NCBI RefSeq assembly: GCF_000517085.1
Contig: NZ_KI912107.1
Location: 2,108,398 to 2,172,397, forward strand
DNA length: 64,000 nt
DNA from: Saccharicrinis fermentans DSM 9555 = JCM 21142
Lineage (GTDB): Bacteria > Bacteroidota > Bacteroidia > Bacteroidales > Marinilabiliaceae
Reading direction: 5' to 3'
Both the position numbers and the translations under genes were made by a program. The first letter of the stretch is position 1. Every line of letters starts with the position of its first letter. Positions 1-9,804 of the stretch are shown here, one piece after another. Under the pieces are notes generated by a model. That model was not told where the DNA came from, ran no database searches, and saw only the letters and a list, made by a program, of their open reading frames with translations.

Positions 1-1071
1 TTGACCTAACTGGTTAGTTTTCATTAAATTTAGATATCTCCAGTCATTTCCACCCAGTCCCGGCGTAGGATCCTGATACCATACAGCAGGAGCCACCAAT
101 TTTTCGAATACAATATCTGCATAGTTATCGCTTGATGTTGCCGTATGATATTGATACTCATATTCACCAAAGTTTGACGAATAATAATCATCTAAATTAG
201 ATACATTCAATGCTGCTACCAGCTCATTAACGAACAGTAAATCCTTTTGGTCATCACTACCATTTAAACGTTCAGGAGATACCCATTCCCAATCAAACTC
301 ATTAATTACTTTTTCGGCATACAGCAATGCATTTGGCTTATCATTCATTGTGATATAGACTCTTGCTTTGAGTGCCAAAACAGCATAATAATTCATGTGG
401 TACATGCGTTCATTCGGATCAAATAAAATACCAGCATAACTACCAACTATTGGGTCTACTTCTTCAAGTAAAACCTGGGCAGCATCAAGGTCTTCTAAAA
501 TTTTCTCATAAACACCGGCAATAGGAAGATGAGGATACCTCGCCCTCTCATATTTTGTTACATAAGGAATTTGCGGATCTTCATTGGTACCATCTACATA
601 AGCATCACCAAACATTCTTAATAAATCAAAATGAATAAATGCCCTAATAGCAAATGCTTCAGCTTTCATCAATTTTAAATCATCTTGATGAAATAATTCA
701 GCCTTGGCATCAATATTATCCAATATTAAATTATCATTGGCCACAGTTTTATAGAGGTTACTCCAAATAGAGCTAATAGTGGACCTGGCAGCTGATGATT
801 CATAATTAAAATCTGCTATTGGAAAATATGTTGCTGAACCAATATGACTTTGTGCAGCTTGTTCCAATGCGCCATACATTAATTGATGGCCATACAAACT
901 TTGACCTGCCATTGAAAGATAAACTCCATTGAGCATTTCTTTAAAACCATCTGCTGATGTTACCTGAACTTTCAGGTCAATATCTGTTGCAGGTGATACA
1001 TCCAGCCAGTCGCTACAGGCAAAAAATGATTGGCTTATTACGATTATTAAAACAAATATTTTATTTTTCAT
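1..1071 (-). CDS. SusD/RagB-like starch-binding lipoprotein, 3' part outside window
   Basis: The ATG is at 1071 on the minus strand and the frame stays open to base 1, so the C-terminus is missing. The protein starts MKNKIFVLIIVISQSFFACS, a type II signal with a lipobox Cys, as in outer-membrane SusD lipoproteins. The visible 357 residues contain the helical TPR-like pattern of the family, including a stretch reading FAIRAFIHFDLLRMFGDAY that is typical of SusD proteins. It lies 11 bp downstream of the SusC receptor and is therefore its expected partner, capturing glycans and delivering them to the SusC barrel. The substrate cannot be read from the sequence. Family assignment is firm; specificity is unknown. 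Confidence 0.93.
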   Translation of the reverse strand, partial: MKNKIFVLIIVISQSFFACSDWLDVSPATDIDLKVQVTSADGFKEMLNGVYLSMAGQSLYGHQLMYGALEQAAQSHIGSATYFPIADFNYESSAARSTISSIWSNLYKTVANDNLILDNIDAKAELFHQDDLKLMKAEAFAIRAFIHFDLLRMFGDAYVDGTNEDPQIPYVTKYERARYPHLPIAGVYEKILEDLDAAQVLLEEVDPIVGSYAGILFDPNERMYHMNYYAVLALKARVYITMNDKPNALLYAEKVINEFDWEWVSPERLNGSDDQKDLLFVNELVAALNVSNLDDYYSSNFGEYEYQYHTATSSDNYADIVFEKLVAPAVWYQDPTPGLGGNDWRYLNLMKTNQLGQ

Positions 1072-1082
1072 CTTTCTTAAGT

Positions 1083-4000
1083 TTAAAAGTTAGCACGTAA
1101 TCCCATAGAGAAAGAACGAGCATAAGGATACGAAGTACCACGCTCCATCTTAACAGTTGACCAATTAAAAACGTCACTCATATTAAACGAAAGACGCATT
1201 GATTCCATACCCAATTTTGTGTAGAATCTTTCTGGCAGGTAATAATTTATATTCATCGAGCTTAAATTAATATAGCTATAGTCCTGAACAAAACGATCAC
1301 TAGCGGGGGTATAACTCATATTACCCCAGTTAAGTACATTACTTTTAAACCTTACTACATCACCAGGTTCCATCCAGGTTTCTTCCAATACCCTTCTATC
1401 CACATTGTAATACTTATTTGAGTTTTCAACTTTATCAACCAAAGTATAGTTATATTGCTGAGCACCCATGCTATACGAAAAGGTAAAGCTCATTTCCAAG
1501 GGACCATAAGCTACATTTGTTCCAAAGTTTCCTCTAAGTGTAGCTTCTGTATCCCCTACGATTACTTTATCCTCGGCATTCCAAGTAAAAGTTGGCTCTC
1601 CATCCTTGGTAAGGAAAATTTCTTTACCTGTCATAGGATCAATACCTAATGATCTAACCGCATAAATTGCTGTATTGGATTCACCCTCCTCAAACCTTAC
1701 ATAAAAATCATGAGATGTTTCATTAATATAAGAAGTTGACGAACCATTATTCTCTTCGTATTCCTGTAATTCAGCATCGGTTAATCCGGCTTGATCACTC
1801 AATTCATTATATGATTTTAAAGCATTACCTATCCCAAGAATTTTTGATTTATTCTGATAACCAGACAAGTACACATTCCATTTAATTTTATCTCTGTTCA
1901 TCAATTTAGCACGAAGCGCAAACTCAAAACCTTTATTTTCCATCTCTCCAAGATTTTCTTTAAATGAATTGAATCCGATTGAAGGTGGAGTTGTGACATC
2001 CATAATCATATCACTGGTATTCTTATTGTAGTAGTTAAAAGATCCAGATATTATATTGGAAAAGAAACCAAAATCAGCTCCTAGATCCAGGGTGCTGGTG
2101 GTTTGCCAAGTAAGATTCTCATTACCCAAAGCAGCCAGGTAAGTACCTAATCCTCCTAGATACCTAGTACTTTTATAGTACTGTAATACATCTTTAGCCT
2201 GATATGCAGAAAAGTTTACTGAGCCTGTTTCTCCATACGTTCCTTTAATTTTAAACAAACTAATAAAACTATTGCCTTTTAAAAAGTTCTCATGATGAAT
2301 GTTCCAACCTAAACCGGCACTATAAAAACCAGCCGTTTTATCATTTGAACCAAATTGAGATGATCCGTCCAGTCGATAAGTAAAATCCGCAAGAAATCTT
2401 CGATCATACGAATAGTTAACACTAGCCAATCCGCCAATTAAACGAACCGTTTGTTCAGATGCATCAGGAACTTCTCCTGTTGCATAACTACTTGCAAATG
2501 CAGGATTGTCAAAGTTGCTAGCTGCAAACCCAACTGCCTTAAAACCGAGTAATTCTGATGATGAACTAGAAATATTATATCCTAAAGATGCATTAATGAA
2601 ATGGCCATTCATTTCTTTCATATAATTAAATATCGCATTTCCATAATAAGACTCTGTACTTACGTCATCAAAGGCATAAGATCCTCTTTTTTCAGGATCA
2701 CTTACGCTCCAATAAAGATAGGATTCAGGAGAATTAAATTGATGGCTTTTACTATTTTGAAACGTATAGGAAAGATTCGCTTTTAGTTTTAAAGCTGATG
2801 TCATTCTCCATTCCAATGAAAAGTTATTGTTTATATTCGTATATTCTGACTCGTCGGAGTTACCAACTCCTGCCTCATACACAGGATTATATTGAGGAAA
2901 GTAAGTCGTTGAACCCGTATCGTATATCGGAATAGCATAACGCTCTATTGGCTGTCCATTTGCATAATTTATGGGTAAAAAAGAAGGCATTTTTGCATAA
3001 TAATCAAATGAACCATAGGGTGAGTTTTCTGCATTATTTTTATCAACTGATAATCTATTTCTAAAAATAAGTTGATCATTTATATTATAATTTAGTGTTA
3101 ATGCAATACCACTATTTTTACGCCCCGATTCTTTCATTACTCCAGGCTTATCGCTATAATTCACATCCAACATATACCTCATATACTTATCTCCACCCAT
3201 CAAATTCAAAGAGTGTTTTTGCCCCACAGCATTGCGTACAGGTTGAGCAAGCCAGTCGGTATTCACACCTTGAGCTACATATTTCTCAATGGCAGTAACC
3301 TTGTGTACTCCAGTATTCTCGGCCTCCATTAAATAATCATATAGTCCTAGATCTTTTTGTAGCCCAAATAATTCTTCGGCATTTAATATATCATAGGATC
3401 CAAGATCAGGAAAGCTAAAGTCTGTATTTAAATTATAACTCACTTGTAATTTTCCTGCTTCAGGTTGTTTGGTGGTAATTACAATCACCCCATTGGCAGC
3501 TCTTGATCCGTACATTGCTGTTGCGGCAGCATCCTTTAAAATAGTAACTGACTCGATTCTGTTCATATCCATATCAATTACTTTTGTAAGGGTAGTTTCA
3601 AAATCATCCATAATAAATACAGGTTGATTAGGATCTGCGCTTAAACTTGTTCTATCAATGGATGTATTAGGTACACTCAAAATAGCATCACCTCGTAAAC
3701 TAATCTCAGGTAAAACATTGGGATTAGAACCAAACACATTGTTATCTAATATATTCAAAGATGGATCTAATAAAGTCAAGCTTTTAATTACATTATCAGA
3801 ACCCATAGAAATCAATTCTTCGGCTTTAACAATAGTAGCTGTACCCGTAAAGCTTGACTTACTTATTTGCACAATACCCGTTACAACAACCTCATCAATC
3901 TCATCATCAGAATATTGTAGCTGAACATCAATAATTGTTTGAGAGCCCACTGTAAGTTCAATGGTTTTAAAACCCACAAAGCTGATTCTTAAAACAGAAC

Positions 4001-4538
4001 TTGAATCAGCAACAAGAATAGTGTAATTGCCATCACTATCCGTTATGACGCCTCTTCTGGATTTCAAGTCAATGATGGTAGCACCCGGTAATGGAAGACC
4101 TTCCTTATCTATAATGCGACCTTTAACAGCGATCTTTTTATCATACCTCTGATCCCCAAGAGCTTCCTTTTTTTCCATTTGAGGTTTTAAAACAATGACC
4201 AATTCGTCAATTTCAAAATCGACCCCTAACTTAGGCAACACCTCGCCAAGTAATACATCTAATGGCATATTTTGAGCATTTACAGAAACTTTTTCCGTAA
4301 TATCAATTTCTGACTCGCTATATAAAAAGCCAAATCCTGTTTGCTCTTCAATGGATTTTAACATTTCATATAGCGAGCCATTTTGCAAGCTCATACTTAC
4401 CAACTTCAAGTCTAACGAACTGGCCTGAATCTGCACGTTTATAAATGCTAAAAAAAGAAATAAATTTCCCATGATTAAAATTTCTTTTGATTTAGCATAG
4501 TAATAAACAAGAAAGCGTTTGCCTAATTTTCTTCTCAT
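1083..4538 (-). CDS. SusC/RagA-type TonB-dependent receptor with N-terminal STN signalling domain
   Basis: This 1151-residue outer-membrane transporter has, in order: a signal peptide (about 1-40; Met23 is an alternative start), an STN domain (about 45-115), a CarboxypepD_reg-like beta-sandwich (about 135-212), a plug with the SusC hallmark around DAAATAMYGSRAANGVIVIT (about 337-356), and a beta-barrel ending in aromatic ...LRANF. Imported glycan would pass through it to the periplasm using TonB energy. The STN domain is the part of TonB-dependent transducers that contacts FecR-type anti-sigma factors. The fecR-like and ECF sigma genes lie directly upstream, so a ligand-induced autoregulatory loop is inferred. 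A SusD follows after 11 bp. Confidence 0.95.
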   Translation of the reverse strand: MRRKLGKRFLVYYYAKSKEILIMGNLFLFLAFINVQIQASSLDLKLVSMSLQNGSLYEMLKSIEEQTGFGFLYSESEIDITEKVSVNAQNMPLDVLLGEVLPKLGVDFEIDELVIVLKPQMEKKEALGDQRYDKKIAVKGRIIDKEGLPLPGATIIDLKSRRGVITDSDGNYTILVADSSSVLRISFVGFKTIELTVGSQTIIDVQLQYSDDEIDEVVVTGIVQISKSSFTGTATIVKAEELISMGSDNVIKSLTLLDPSLNILDNNVFGSNPNVLPEISLRGDAILSVPNTSIDRTSLSADPNQPVFIMDDFETTLTKVIDMDMNRIESVTILKDAAATAMYGSRAANGVIVITTKQPEAGKLQVSYNLNTDFSFPDLGSYDILNAEELFGLQKDLGLYDYLMEAENTGVHKVTAIEKYVAQGVNTDWLAQPVRNAVGQKHSLNLMGGDKYMRYMLDVNYSDKPGVMKESGRKNSGIALTLNYNINDQLIFRNRLSVDKNNAENSPYGSFDYYAKMPSFLPINYANGQPIERYAIPIYDTGSTTYFPQYNPVYEAGVGNSDESEYTNINNNFSLEWRMTSALKLKANLSYTFQNSKSHQFNSPESYLYWSVSDPEKRGSYAFDDVSTESYYGNAIFNYMKEMNGHFINASLGYNISSSSSELLGFKAVGFAASNFDNPAFASSYATGEVPDASEQTVRLIGGLASVNYSYDRRFLADFTYRLDGSSQFGSNDKTAGFYSAGLGWNIHHENFLKGNSFISLFKIKGTYGETGSVNFSAYQAKDVLQYYKSTRYLGGLGTYLAALGNENLTWQTTSTLDLGADFGFFSNIISGSFNYYNKNTSDMIMDVTTPPSIGFNSFKENLGEMENKGFEFALRAKLMNRDKIKWNVYLSGYQNKSKILGIGNALKSYNELSDQAGLTDAELQEYEENNGSSTSYINETSHDFYVRFEEGESNTAIYAVRSLGIDPMTGKEIFLTKDGEPTFTWNAEDKVIVGDTEATLRGNFGTNVAYGPLEMSFTFSYSMGAQQYNYTLVDKVENSNKYYNVDRRVLEETWMEPGDVVRFKSNVLNWGNMSYTPASDRFVQDYSYINLSSMNINYYLPERFYTKLGMESMRLSFNMSDVFNWSTVKMERGTSYPYARSFSMGLRANF

Positions 4539-4605
4539 AATTAAAATTTATTAATTCTACATTTAAAAAAACTGTTTCTTGAATGATACAGCACATTACC
4601 TATTT

Positions 4606-5790
4606 CTATTTCACATTTTTCACTATCAAAACATTTTCTGTATATTCAAACTTCACACTATTGGTCTTTTCCATAAGCTTTAAAAAGGTTTCGCAATTTT
4701 TAAAACGCGGCAAGATTCCTGAAAAAGTATATTGCTCTGCTGCGGTATTTTCATAAAAAACTTCCACATTATACCAGCGACTCAATTTTTTAAGAATTTG
4801 ACCTAAAGGTTCAGCACGAAATATATATTTACCCTTCGTCCAGGATGTATAGACATCCGTATCGACTGTTTGAATGACTAATTCTTGACTACCATTTTTG
4901 CTAATCAATGCTTGCTGCGAGGGCTCCAAAACGGCAGATTGCTTTAAACCACTTATTTGTTCAATGGCAAATACTTTCCCCTCAACTAAAGTAACATGAG
5001 CAAAATCATCGTCGGAATAGGCTGATACATTAAATTTCGTACCTAATACCTGTATATCAAGCCCAGCTGCATGCACAACAAATGGGTGTATACTATCTTT
5101 TGCTATTTCAAAATAAGCTTCTCCTTGTACAAAAACGCAGCGTTCCTTTTCGTTAAAAACAGAAGGATATTTGATTTCGGTATCTGAATTTAACCACACT
5201 TTTGTTCCATCTGAAAGAGTAAGAAAATACTCACCTCCCCTCGGTATTCTAATGGTATGAAATTCTATGCTCTTAGGATTGCTTAAATCCTTTTTGTATT
5301 TAATTCCTCCAGAATTAATTTCAACCGCAACACTATTATGGGTAGTGTTAAGAATAGTATCCCTTTCGCCAAGCTCGATGATCTTATCTCCGTAGATTAA
5401 CTGGGCTTTGGGCGCTCCTGGTTTTATTTGCGCAATAGGATTATTTATCTCGCCCTGAATATATCCATACAAGTTCCATCCTCCATAGACCGCAGCTATA
5501 GGTATTAAAATAGCAGCTGCATACTTCATCACTGCTTTAAAAGAAAAGATGGACCTTGTTTTTGGGAGACCAATTTTATCTTGAATATTTTTCCAGATAA
5601 GCTCCTTATCCAGTAAACTAATTTTTGCGTCTCTTAAGTCCCTATCCTTTCTATTTCGAATATCTTCAAAAAGAATTTGATTGGCAGGATCTTCCTTAAG
5701 CCATTTTTCAAATTTTTTGTTTTCTTCGATGGTCAAATCATTAGCAAGTTTGCCAAAAATAAGCTTGCTAATATTTATATACGTTTTCAT
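4606..5790 (-). CDS. FecR-family anti-sigma factor
   Basis: This 394-residue inner-membrane protein has a cytoplasmic N-terminal sigma-binding region (1-80), one transmembrane helix around residues 85-110 (AAAILIPIAAVYGGW), a periplasmic FecR domain (about 180-290, with the conserved stretch VWLNSDTEIKYPSVF) and a C-terminal DUF4974/STN-like domain. By family precedent it holds the ECF sigma factor inactive until the loaded SusC receptor signals through its STN domain. It sits between the sigma gene (upstream, 344 bp away) and the SusC gene (67 bp downstream), the standard Bacteroidota arrangement. Length is normal. Confidence 0.93.
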   Translation of the reverse strand: MKTYINISKLIFGKLANDLTIEENKKFEKWLKEDPANQILFEDIRNRKDRDLRDAKISLLDKELIWKNIQDKIGLPKTRSIFSFKAVMKYAAAILIPIAAVYGGWNLYGYIQGEINNPIAQIKPGAPKAQLIYGDKIIELGERDTILNTTHNSVAVEINSGGIKYKKDLSNPKSIEFHTIRIPRGGEYFLTLSDGTKVWLNSDTEIKYPSVFNEKERCVFVQGEAYFEIAKDSIHPFVVHAAGLDIQVLGTKFNVSAYSDDDFAHVTLVEGKVFAIEQISGLKQSAVLEPSQQALISKNGSQELVIQTVDTDVYTSWTKGKYIFRAEPLGQILKKLSRWYNVEVFYENTAAEQYTFSGILPRFKNCETFLKLMEKTNSVKFEYTENVLIVKNVK

Positions 5791-6134
5791 TGAATCTAAA
5801 ACTTTATGTGTTTCACTTTCTTATAAAAAACGCTCAAGTGAAAAACGGGTGACATAAATCAGTATGTTTTACCTAAAAAAATGCAAAGAATTCTTTTTAG
5901 GTATTAAAAAAATTGGCAACGGGAGTGATCAAAGGGTGTTATTAACAAATTCATTTATTTACATATAGTACCCACAAACAATAAAATAAACACACTCCAG
6001 TTTAAAAAGGAGCGAATATTCATTTGTGCCTGTTCGGCAGCCAACAAATAGACAATATTGATGAAAATGTTACTTTACTAATAAAAATGAAAATGAAATA
6101 AGGTTATAGAAAATACAACAAGCGTACAAAATAT
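5791..6134. other. Intergenic region between sigma factor and fecR
   Basis: No coding frame or RNA gene is apparent. The region is AT-rich and lies between two minus-strand genes. It presumably carries the promoter for the fecR-susC-susD unit recognised by the adjacent ECF sigma factor. I could not identify its -35/-10 boxes without an alignment of similar loci. Confidence 0.4.
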
Positions 6135-6698
6135 TTACTTAAGCAATATGTCTGATAATATTAACAATACATAAACGTGATTTTTCAATTTTTCACGCAA
6201 AAGCTTATAGGCACGAAGTTTAAGTGTTTTAACGGTATTAATTGAAACACCTAGTGTTTCAGCGATATCTACATTTTTTGCACCCAACATGCTTAATTCT
6301 ACGATATTTTTTGTTTGGGGAGGCAGATCTGTAAGGGCCGCCTTAATCATTGAAATAGTTTCTTCTTCTATAATTATATTTTTAAAATAATTCCTTTCAT
6401 TTTGCTCAATATAGGCGAGATGTTTGGCGTGCACCTTTTGAGAGCGAAGATAATTAAGCCCCGAATTTTTTATAACAGTGTACATAAAAGCTTTTACTCC
6501 ATCCAAATTTTCAAACTCATTTCGCTTATTCCAGTATGTTAAAAATGCTTCTTGCACAATATCACTAGCTTCATCCTTATCTTTTACCAATTGAATGGAA
6601 AAAAAGGCCAATGAAGGGAAAAAGCTGTCATAAAAATCCTTAAATGCTTTAGTACTACCTCCCGCTATAAGCTTTATTTTTTTATCGATGGAATACAT
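6135..6698 (-). CDS. ECF-type RNA polymerase sigma factor
   Basis: This 187-residue sigma-70 family protein has region 2 at about 25-90 (ASDIVQEAFLTYWNKR is the region 2.2/2.3 signature) and region 4 at about 118-172 with a helix-turn-helix (NVDIAETLGVSINTVKTLKL). It has no region 1 or 3, as expected for ECF factors paired with FecR. It is inferred to transcribe the downstream fecR-susC-susD genes when released by the anti-sigma factor. The C-terminal tail (HVYVLLILSDILLK) is unusually hydrophobic. Confidence 0.95.
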   Translation of the reverse strand: MYSIDKKIKLIAGGSTKAFKDFYDSFFPSLAFFSIQLVKDKDEASDIVQEAFLTYWNKRNEFENLDGVKAFMYTVIKNSGLNYLRSQKVHAKHLAYIEQNERNYFKNIIIEEETISMIKAALTDLPPQTKNIVELSMLGAKNVDIAETLGVSINTVKTLKLRAYKLLREKLKNHVYVLLILSDILLK

Positions 6699-6714
6699 TG
6701 TTAATTATTAGATA

Positions 6715-6722
6715 CAAATGTA
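6715..6722 (-). promoter_or_regulatory. Candidate -7 box (TACATTTG) for the ECF sigma gene
   Basis: The minus strand reads TACATTTG, which fits the Bacteroidota -7 consensus TAnnTTTG. It lies 17 bp upstream of the sigma-factor start codon, implying a very short leader. No TTG box is present 19 bp further upstream, so only half the promoter is supported. Confidence 0.4.
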
Positions 6723-7045
6723 GCTATTTTTATATGTACACTACTATTAATTAATGTATATTTTGCACCTTTACTATTAAATTAAATTAAATTAGGAGCT
6801 ATTACATTCAATTTAATAGCTACAATGTTTTGTTTGTAATAAATTAATAATGACAAAGACAAAAAAAACGAACCCAACTTAGTTGAATTCGGTAAAATGT
6901 AGAGAATATTAAAAAACAAACTGACTCGTACTTAACTACAGGACAAAGTGAAAAATCATAAGTATTACAGTACTTGTAATTGCCTTATTTTCCACTCAAA
7001 GACCCTCATCTAATAAATATTTAACGATGGCGCCATTGACCGATT
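6723..7045. other. Intergenic region with an 8-bp inverted repeat
   Basis: No gene is seen. A perfect inverted repeat, AGCTATTA (6797-6804) and TAATAGCT (6814-6821), could be an operator or a weak hairpin. The rest is low-complexity AT-rich sequence separating the TlpA-like gene from the sigma gene. Confidence 0.35.
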
Positions 7046-7537
7046 TTATTTATACTTTTTAATAAGATCCTGAATGACCTCAGACGTTAGTTCAAAGCCT
7101 TCTAGCTGTGGTAATCCTTCCCAACGAACAATACCCTTGGGGTCGATTAGGATACAGTGAGGAATTCCTCTTACCTCTAACAAGCCCATAACCCTTTTTT
7201 TTGTATCAATAGCACTATAGTACTCTATTGCAGGACCTACATACCTTCCGACTTTTTCTTTAGATTCATCAGTAATTCCTATTACAACTAAATCGTCCTT
7301 AAACTCATTTTGAAATGAATTCAACTCGGGTATGCCTTTTTTGCATGGAGCACACCAAGTGGCCCAAAAATCAACAAGAACAAATTTACCTTGTAAATCA
7401 GGCTTTTCCGAAAGCCACTCCTCTACAATGAGTTCTGGTGCCTTTTGATGAATAAATGACTTTGCCCATATCTTTTTTTTCTGGTTACACGAGCCTAAAC
7501 TTAATAGTATAAGTAAAAAAAATAGTGTATTTTTCAT
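7046..7537 (-). CDS. TlpA/ResA-like thioredoxin-fold lipoprotein
   Basis: This 163-residue protein has a lipoprotein signal (MKNTLFFLLILLSLGSC, lipid Cys17) and a thioredoxin fold of the AhpC/TSA-Redoxin type. The redox motif WCAPC (Cys62, Cys65) sits in FWATWCAPCKKGIP, and the cis-Pro loop in RGIPHCILID. By family it is a membrane-anchored extracytoplasmic thiol-disulfide reductant. No partner gene adjoins it, so its client is unknown. It lies at the border of the accessory region. Confidence 0.88.
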   Translation of the reverse strand: MKNTLFFLLILLSLGSCNQKKKIWAKSFIHQKAPELIVEEWLSEKPDLQGKFVLVDFWATWCAPCKKGIPELNSFQNEFKDDLVVIGITDESKEKVGRYVGPAIEYYSAIDTKKRVMGLLEVRGIPHCILIDPKGIVRWEGLPQLEGFELTSEVIQDLIKKYK

Positions 7538-7765
7538 TTTATAGCGAGTTATTAGTTACGTATTAATCTTTAAACTTTAATTCAAACATATTTCACTCTT
7601 AGTCAACCTATTACATAATCACATTAGATTTATTCTAAGAGTTTATAATCGTATAAAAGACCTAAATTCGGAATCCTACACTCATATAATACAACCCAAA
7701 ACCAACAATGGGTGACAAAAAAGAAAAAAAAGTATTTCAAGGCACAAAGTGAACTAACGAGACAT

Positions 7766-7902
7766 AGGTACATGCAGTATCGTAAGCGCAACACCTGTGA
7801 ACTACAAACTTACAAACTATCCATACGATTAAGGATGCAAATTTATACAACCTTAATAATATCTTTCAAATCAATAAATAGAAATAAAATAACGCTTATC
7901 GT
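7766..7902. repeat. Direct repeat C, copy 1
   Basis: This 137-bp sequence recurs imperfectly at 11336-11470 in the same orientation. The best-kept part reads TGCAAATTTATACAACCTTA and continues to AACGCTTATCGT. The two copies bracket the IS4 element and the DoxX-GPx-OhrR cassette. A short plus-strand frame crossing this copy has no protein-like composition and was not called. Confidence 0.75.
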
Positions 7903-7947
7903 ACAAGGTTTCTTTATGAGATTTTAACAAAGACATCATCGATAGAC

Positions 7948-7980
7948 AAAAAACGCTCCAATCCGGATGTCGATTGGAGC
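7948..7980 (-). terminator. Rho-independent terminator, minus strand
   Basis: GCTCCAATC (7955-7963) pairs with GATTGGAGC (7972-7980) and is followed on the minus strand by six or more U. It lies just downstream of the orphan minus-strand frame ending at 8012, suggesting that frame is the tail of a formerly expressed gene. Confidence 0.75.
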
Positions 7981-8011
7981 ATTGGAATTCTCTAAGTTTT
8001 ACTGGAATCTT

Positions 8012-8152
8012 TTATGTACCAACCTGATTCCTGGTAATCCTTATACAACCCCTTAAAATGTTGTTAATGTCATTCTCATTTTTTGCCATCAAAGAAACGG
8101 CTCTAGCATGAAGGTCGCAATATGTGAAAGACCGAAGACTTACAGTGTATAT
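8012..8152 (-). pseudogene. Orphan C-terminal gene fragment next to the IS insertion
   Basis: A minus-strand frame of about 46 codons reads protein-like (ending ...NNILRGCIRITRNQVGT) and stops 32 bp before a good terminator. Upstream it runs into a stop at 8153 close to the IS4 left end. No family was recognised. It may be the remains of a gene destroyed during insertions here, or a fortuitous frame. Confidence 0.3.
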
Positions 8153-8206
8153 CTATCTAATTCAAATTCACGGTTCTCTATGATGTAGAGAACCCTCCCG
8201 TACGTT

Positions 8207-9601
8207 CAATGTCGTTAAGTTAAGGTCATATCCCTTTAGATGTTAAACCTTTATGTCTTCGCCTGATTGATGTATCAGGTCTTTTAAATGACCTTCCGGG
8301 TCTTATTATTTCTAATCTTTTTGAGAGTATCTCAATTAATTTAGTTATAAAAACCTTGGGGGTACTTGAATATATGATATCTAAAAAGAAATCTTTTAGT
8401 TTAGCTAATGATTGTGTTTTGTTTGCTTGCTGCTTATATTTTCTATTTTTTGTTGACTTTATATTGCTATTTATAGCTTGTGTTCTTATCATCGAAGATA
8501 GATTTAGCATAAAAACCTTTGCATAAAAATCCTGTTTTATTGCAATAGTTGTTTTTCCAGTAAATTGCTCTAAATGAAGTGATTTTTTGAAAGATTTAAA
8601 TCCTTCTTCAACGGACCATCTCATATGGTAAAGTTGCTTAAGGTCATTTAATGTGAAATTTTTTCTATTTGTTAAATTTGTTAGCAAAACTTCCTTTTCT
8701 CCTGATGATAATTCAATGCAAACCAAGCGAAGTCCTTTAATCTCCAAGGGAATATCATATTCCCTAATTTTACTTAAATCTCTATTAGAGCGTCTTTTTA
8801 ATGTAAAATCAATATCACTATTATTACTTTTAACTAATTCAACAGCATCTTTCCAAGCCGTACTTAACCGAAAACAGAATTTATAATTTTCCTTCATTAA
8901 TAATCCAATGAGCCAATGACTTGGATAACCTCTATCAAATACTAAAATGTCAGATTGAGAGCTAAGAATTTCTAGGTGTTTTACAGCAAGATCTAGTTCA
9001 CTTCCTTTTCGTTTTATTATTTGGGCATCTAGCACTAATTCATTGCAAACATCATATGCAAATGATCCTAATGCTCCAATGATAGTTTCATCATGTTGAT
9101 TTCTACTATAGCCAAAGTCGTTTTTAAGTTCCTCTGATGCTGGCAAATTAATCTTCGTCCCATCAATAGCGACAACTCGCTTTTGTTTCCAGTCCTTTTT
9201 ATAAGGTGCATTCTCATTAAAATATTCCAGGTTAGACTTGTTTAACTCAATAAAAGCTTCAGGTTTTAACTTTCTTCTTGATTGGGTAAATGCACTTTTT
9301 GAGATTGTTTGAAATGAATCAGGAGATTTTGAAAGAGCTTTAAAAAACCGATCTAATTCTGTTTGAACACTTGGACGGCTAAAACACATTAGGGATATTA
9401 ATAAATCTTTAAAAGACAACTTTCGATTACGAGTAAAGTCTTCTTCCGAACATTTACTTCTATTGATAAAACCTTCATTATCAATAGTTTTTAGAGAGTG
9501 AGAAAAAAGCCCTTCTACAAAAAGAGCTCCTCTGCTTTTCTTTTCCTTATTACACTTCTAATATACTTAAAAATATCAAGAAATCCTTAACTTAACGACA
9601 T
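8207..9601 (-). mobile_element. Complete IS4-family insertion sequence, 1395 bp
   Basis: The ends are perfect 19-bp inverted repeats: CAATGTCGTTAAGTTAAGG (8207-8225) and its exact complement (9583-9601). The flanking bases CCCGTACGTT occur at 8197-8206 and 9602-9611, a 10-bp target-site duplication. It encodes one DDE transposase on the minus strand. Intact ends, matching duplication and an open transposase frame suggest a recent insertion. The target contained a 9-bp-stem hairpin (8172-8194) and a protein-like plus-strand frame after 9611, both of unknown identity. Confidence 0.95.
8226..9419 (-). CDS. IS4-family DDE transposase
   Basis: The 397-residue transposase has the three catalytic acidic positions in context: VVAIDGTKINLP (first Asp, about residue 88), DILVFDRGYP (second Asp) and the IS4 signature Y-(2)-R-(3)-E-(6)-K, seen as YHMRWSVEEGFKSFKK. 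The stop codon overlaps the inner edge of the left inverted repeat region. A start at 9419 leaves about 160 bp to the right end. Length and motif spacing are normal, so it is probably active. Confidence 0.95.
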   Translation of the reverse strand: MSFKDLLISLMCFSRPSVQTELDRFFKALSKSPDSFQTISKSAFTQSRRKLKPEAFIELNKSNLEYFNENAPYKKDWKQKRVVAIDGTKINLPASEELKNDFGYSRNQHDETIIGALGSFAYDVCNELVLDAQIIKRKGSELDLAVKHLEILSSQSDILVFDRGYPSHWLIGLLMKENYKFCFRLSTAWKDAVELVKSNNSDIDFTLKRRSNRDLSKIREYDIPLEIKGLRLVCIELSSGEKEVLLTNLTNRKNFTLNDLKQLYHMRWSVEEGFKSFKKSLHLEQFTGKTTIAIKQDFYAKVFMLNLSSMIRTQAINSNIKSTKNRKYKQQANKTQSLAKLKDFFLDIIYSSTPKVFITKLIEILSKRLEIIRPGRSFKRPDTSIRRRHKGLTSKGI

Positions 9602-9722
9602 TGCCCGTACGTTAGGAGGCGTAAGAACTTCTTTGCTAGACTATAAGCATAGCGACTGGAAACAATTGTACGATGGGCTTGTAGAATAAATGTAAGAATA
9701 TTAAAAATAATGAATAAGTCGC

Positions 9723-9775
9723 TTGCAAATCAATAAGATAATCATACTTTTGTATCGCACACGATATAATCGTGT
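9723..9775 (+). promoter_or_regulatory. Promoter with OhrR-type operator for doxX-gpx
   Basis: TTG (9723-9725), a 19-bp spacer and TACTTTTG (9745-9752) match the Bacteroidota promoter consensus exactly. Immediately downstream, ACACGAT-ATA-ATCGTGT (9759-9775) is a perfect 17-bp palindrome over the expected transcription start, a position suited to repression. The MarR/OhrR-type gene two genes downstream is the likely binder. Confidence 0.7.
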
Positions 9776-9804
9776 AGTTGATTTTTAAATTTAATTATCA
9801 ATAA

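Noticed and set aside
1-4538. Pairing the SusC/SusD genes with the galactan locus
   Set aside because: They are 30 kb away, on the opposite strand and have their own ECF/FecR regulators; a functional link cannot be supported.
7712-7927. 71-codon plus-strand open frame
   Set aside because: It crosses repeat C, has no ribosome site or protein-like pattern, and the second repeat copy does not preserve the frame.
8172-9690. Group II intron or structured RNA interrupted by the IS (hairpin 8172-8194 and a protein-like tail to about 9688)
   Set aside because: I looked for a domain V-like sequence and a reverse transcriptase and found neither; the hairpin alone is not enough.
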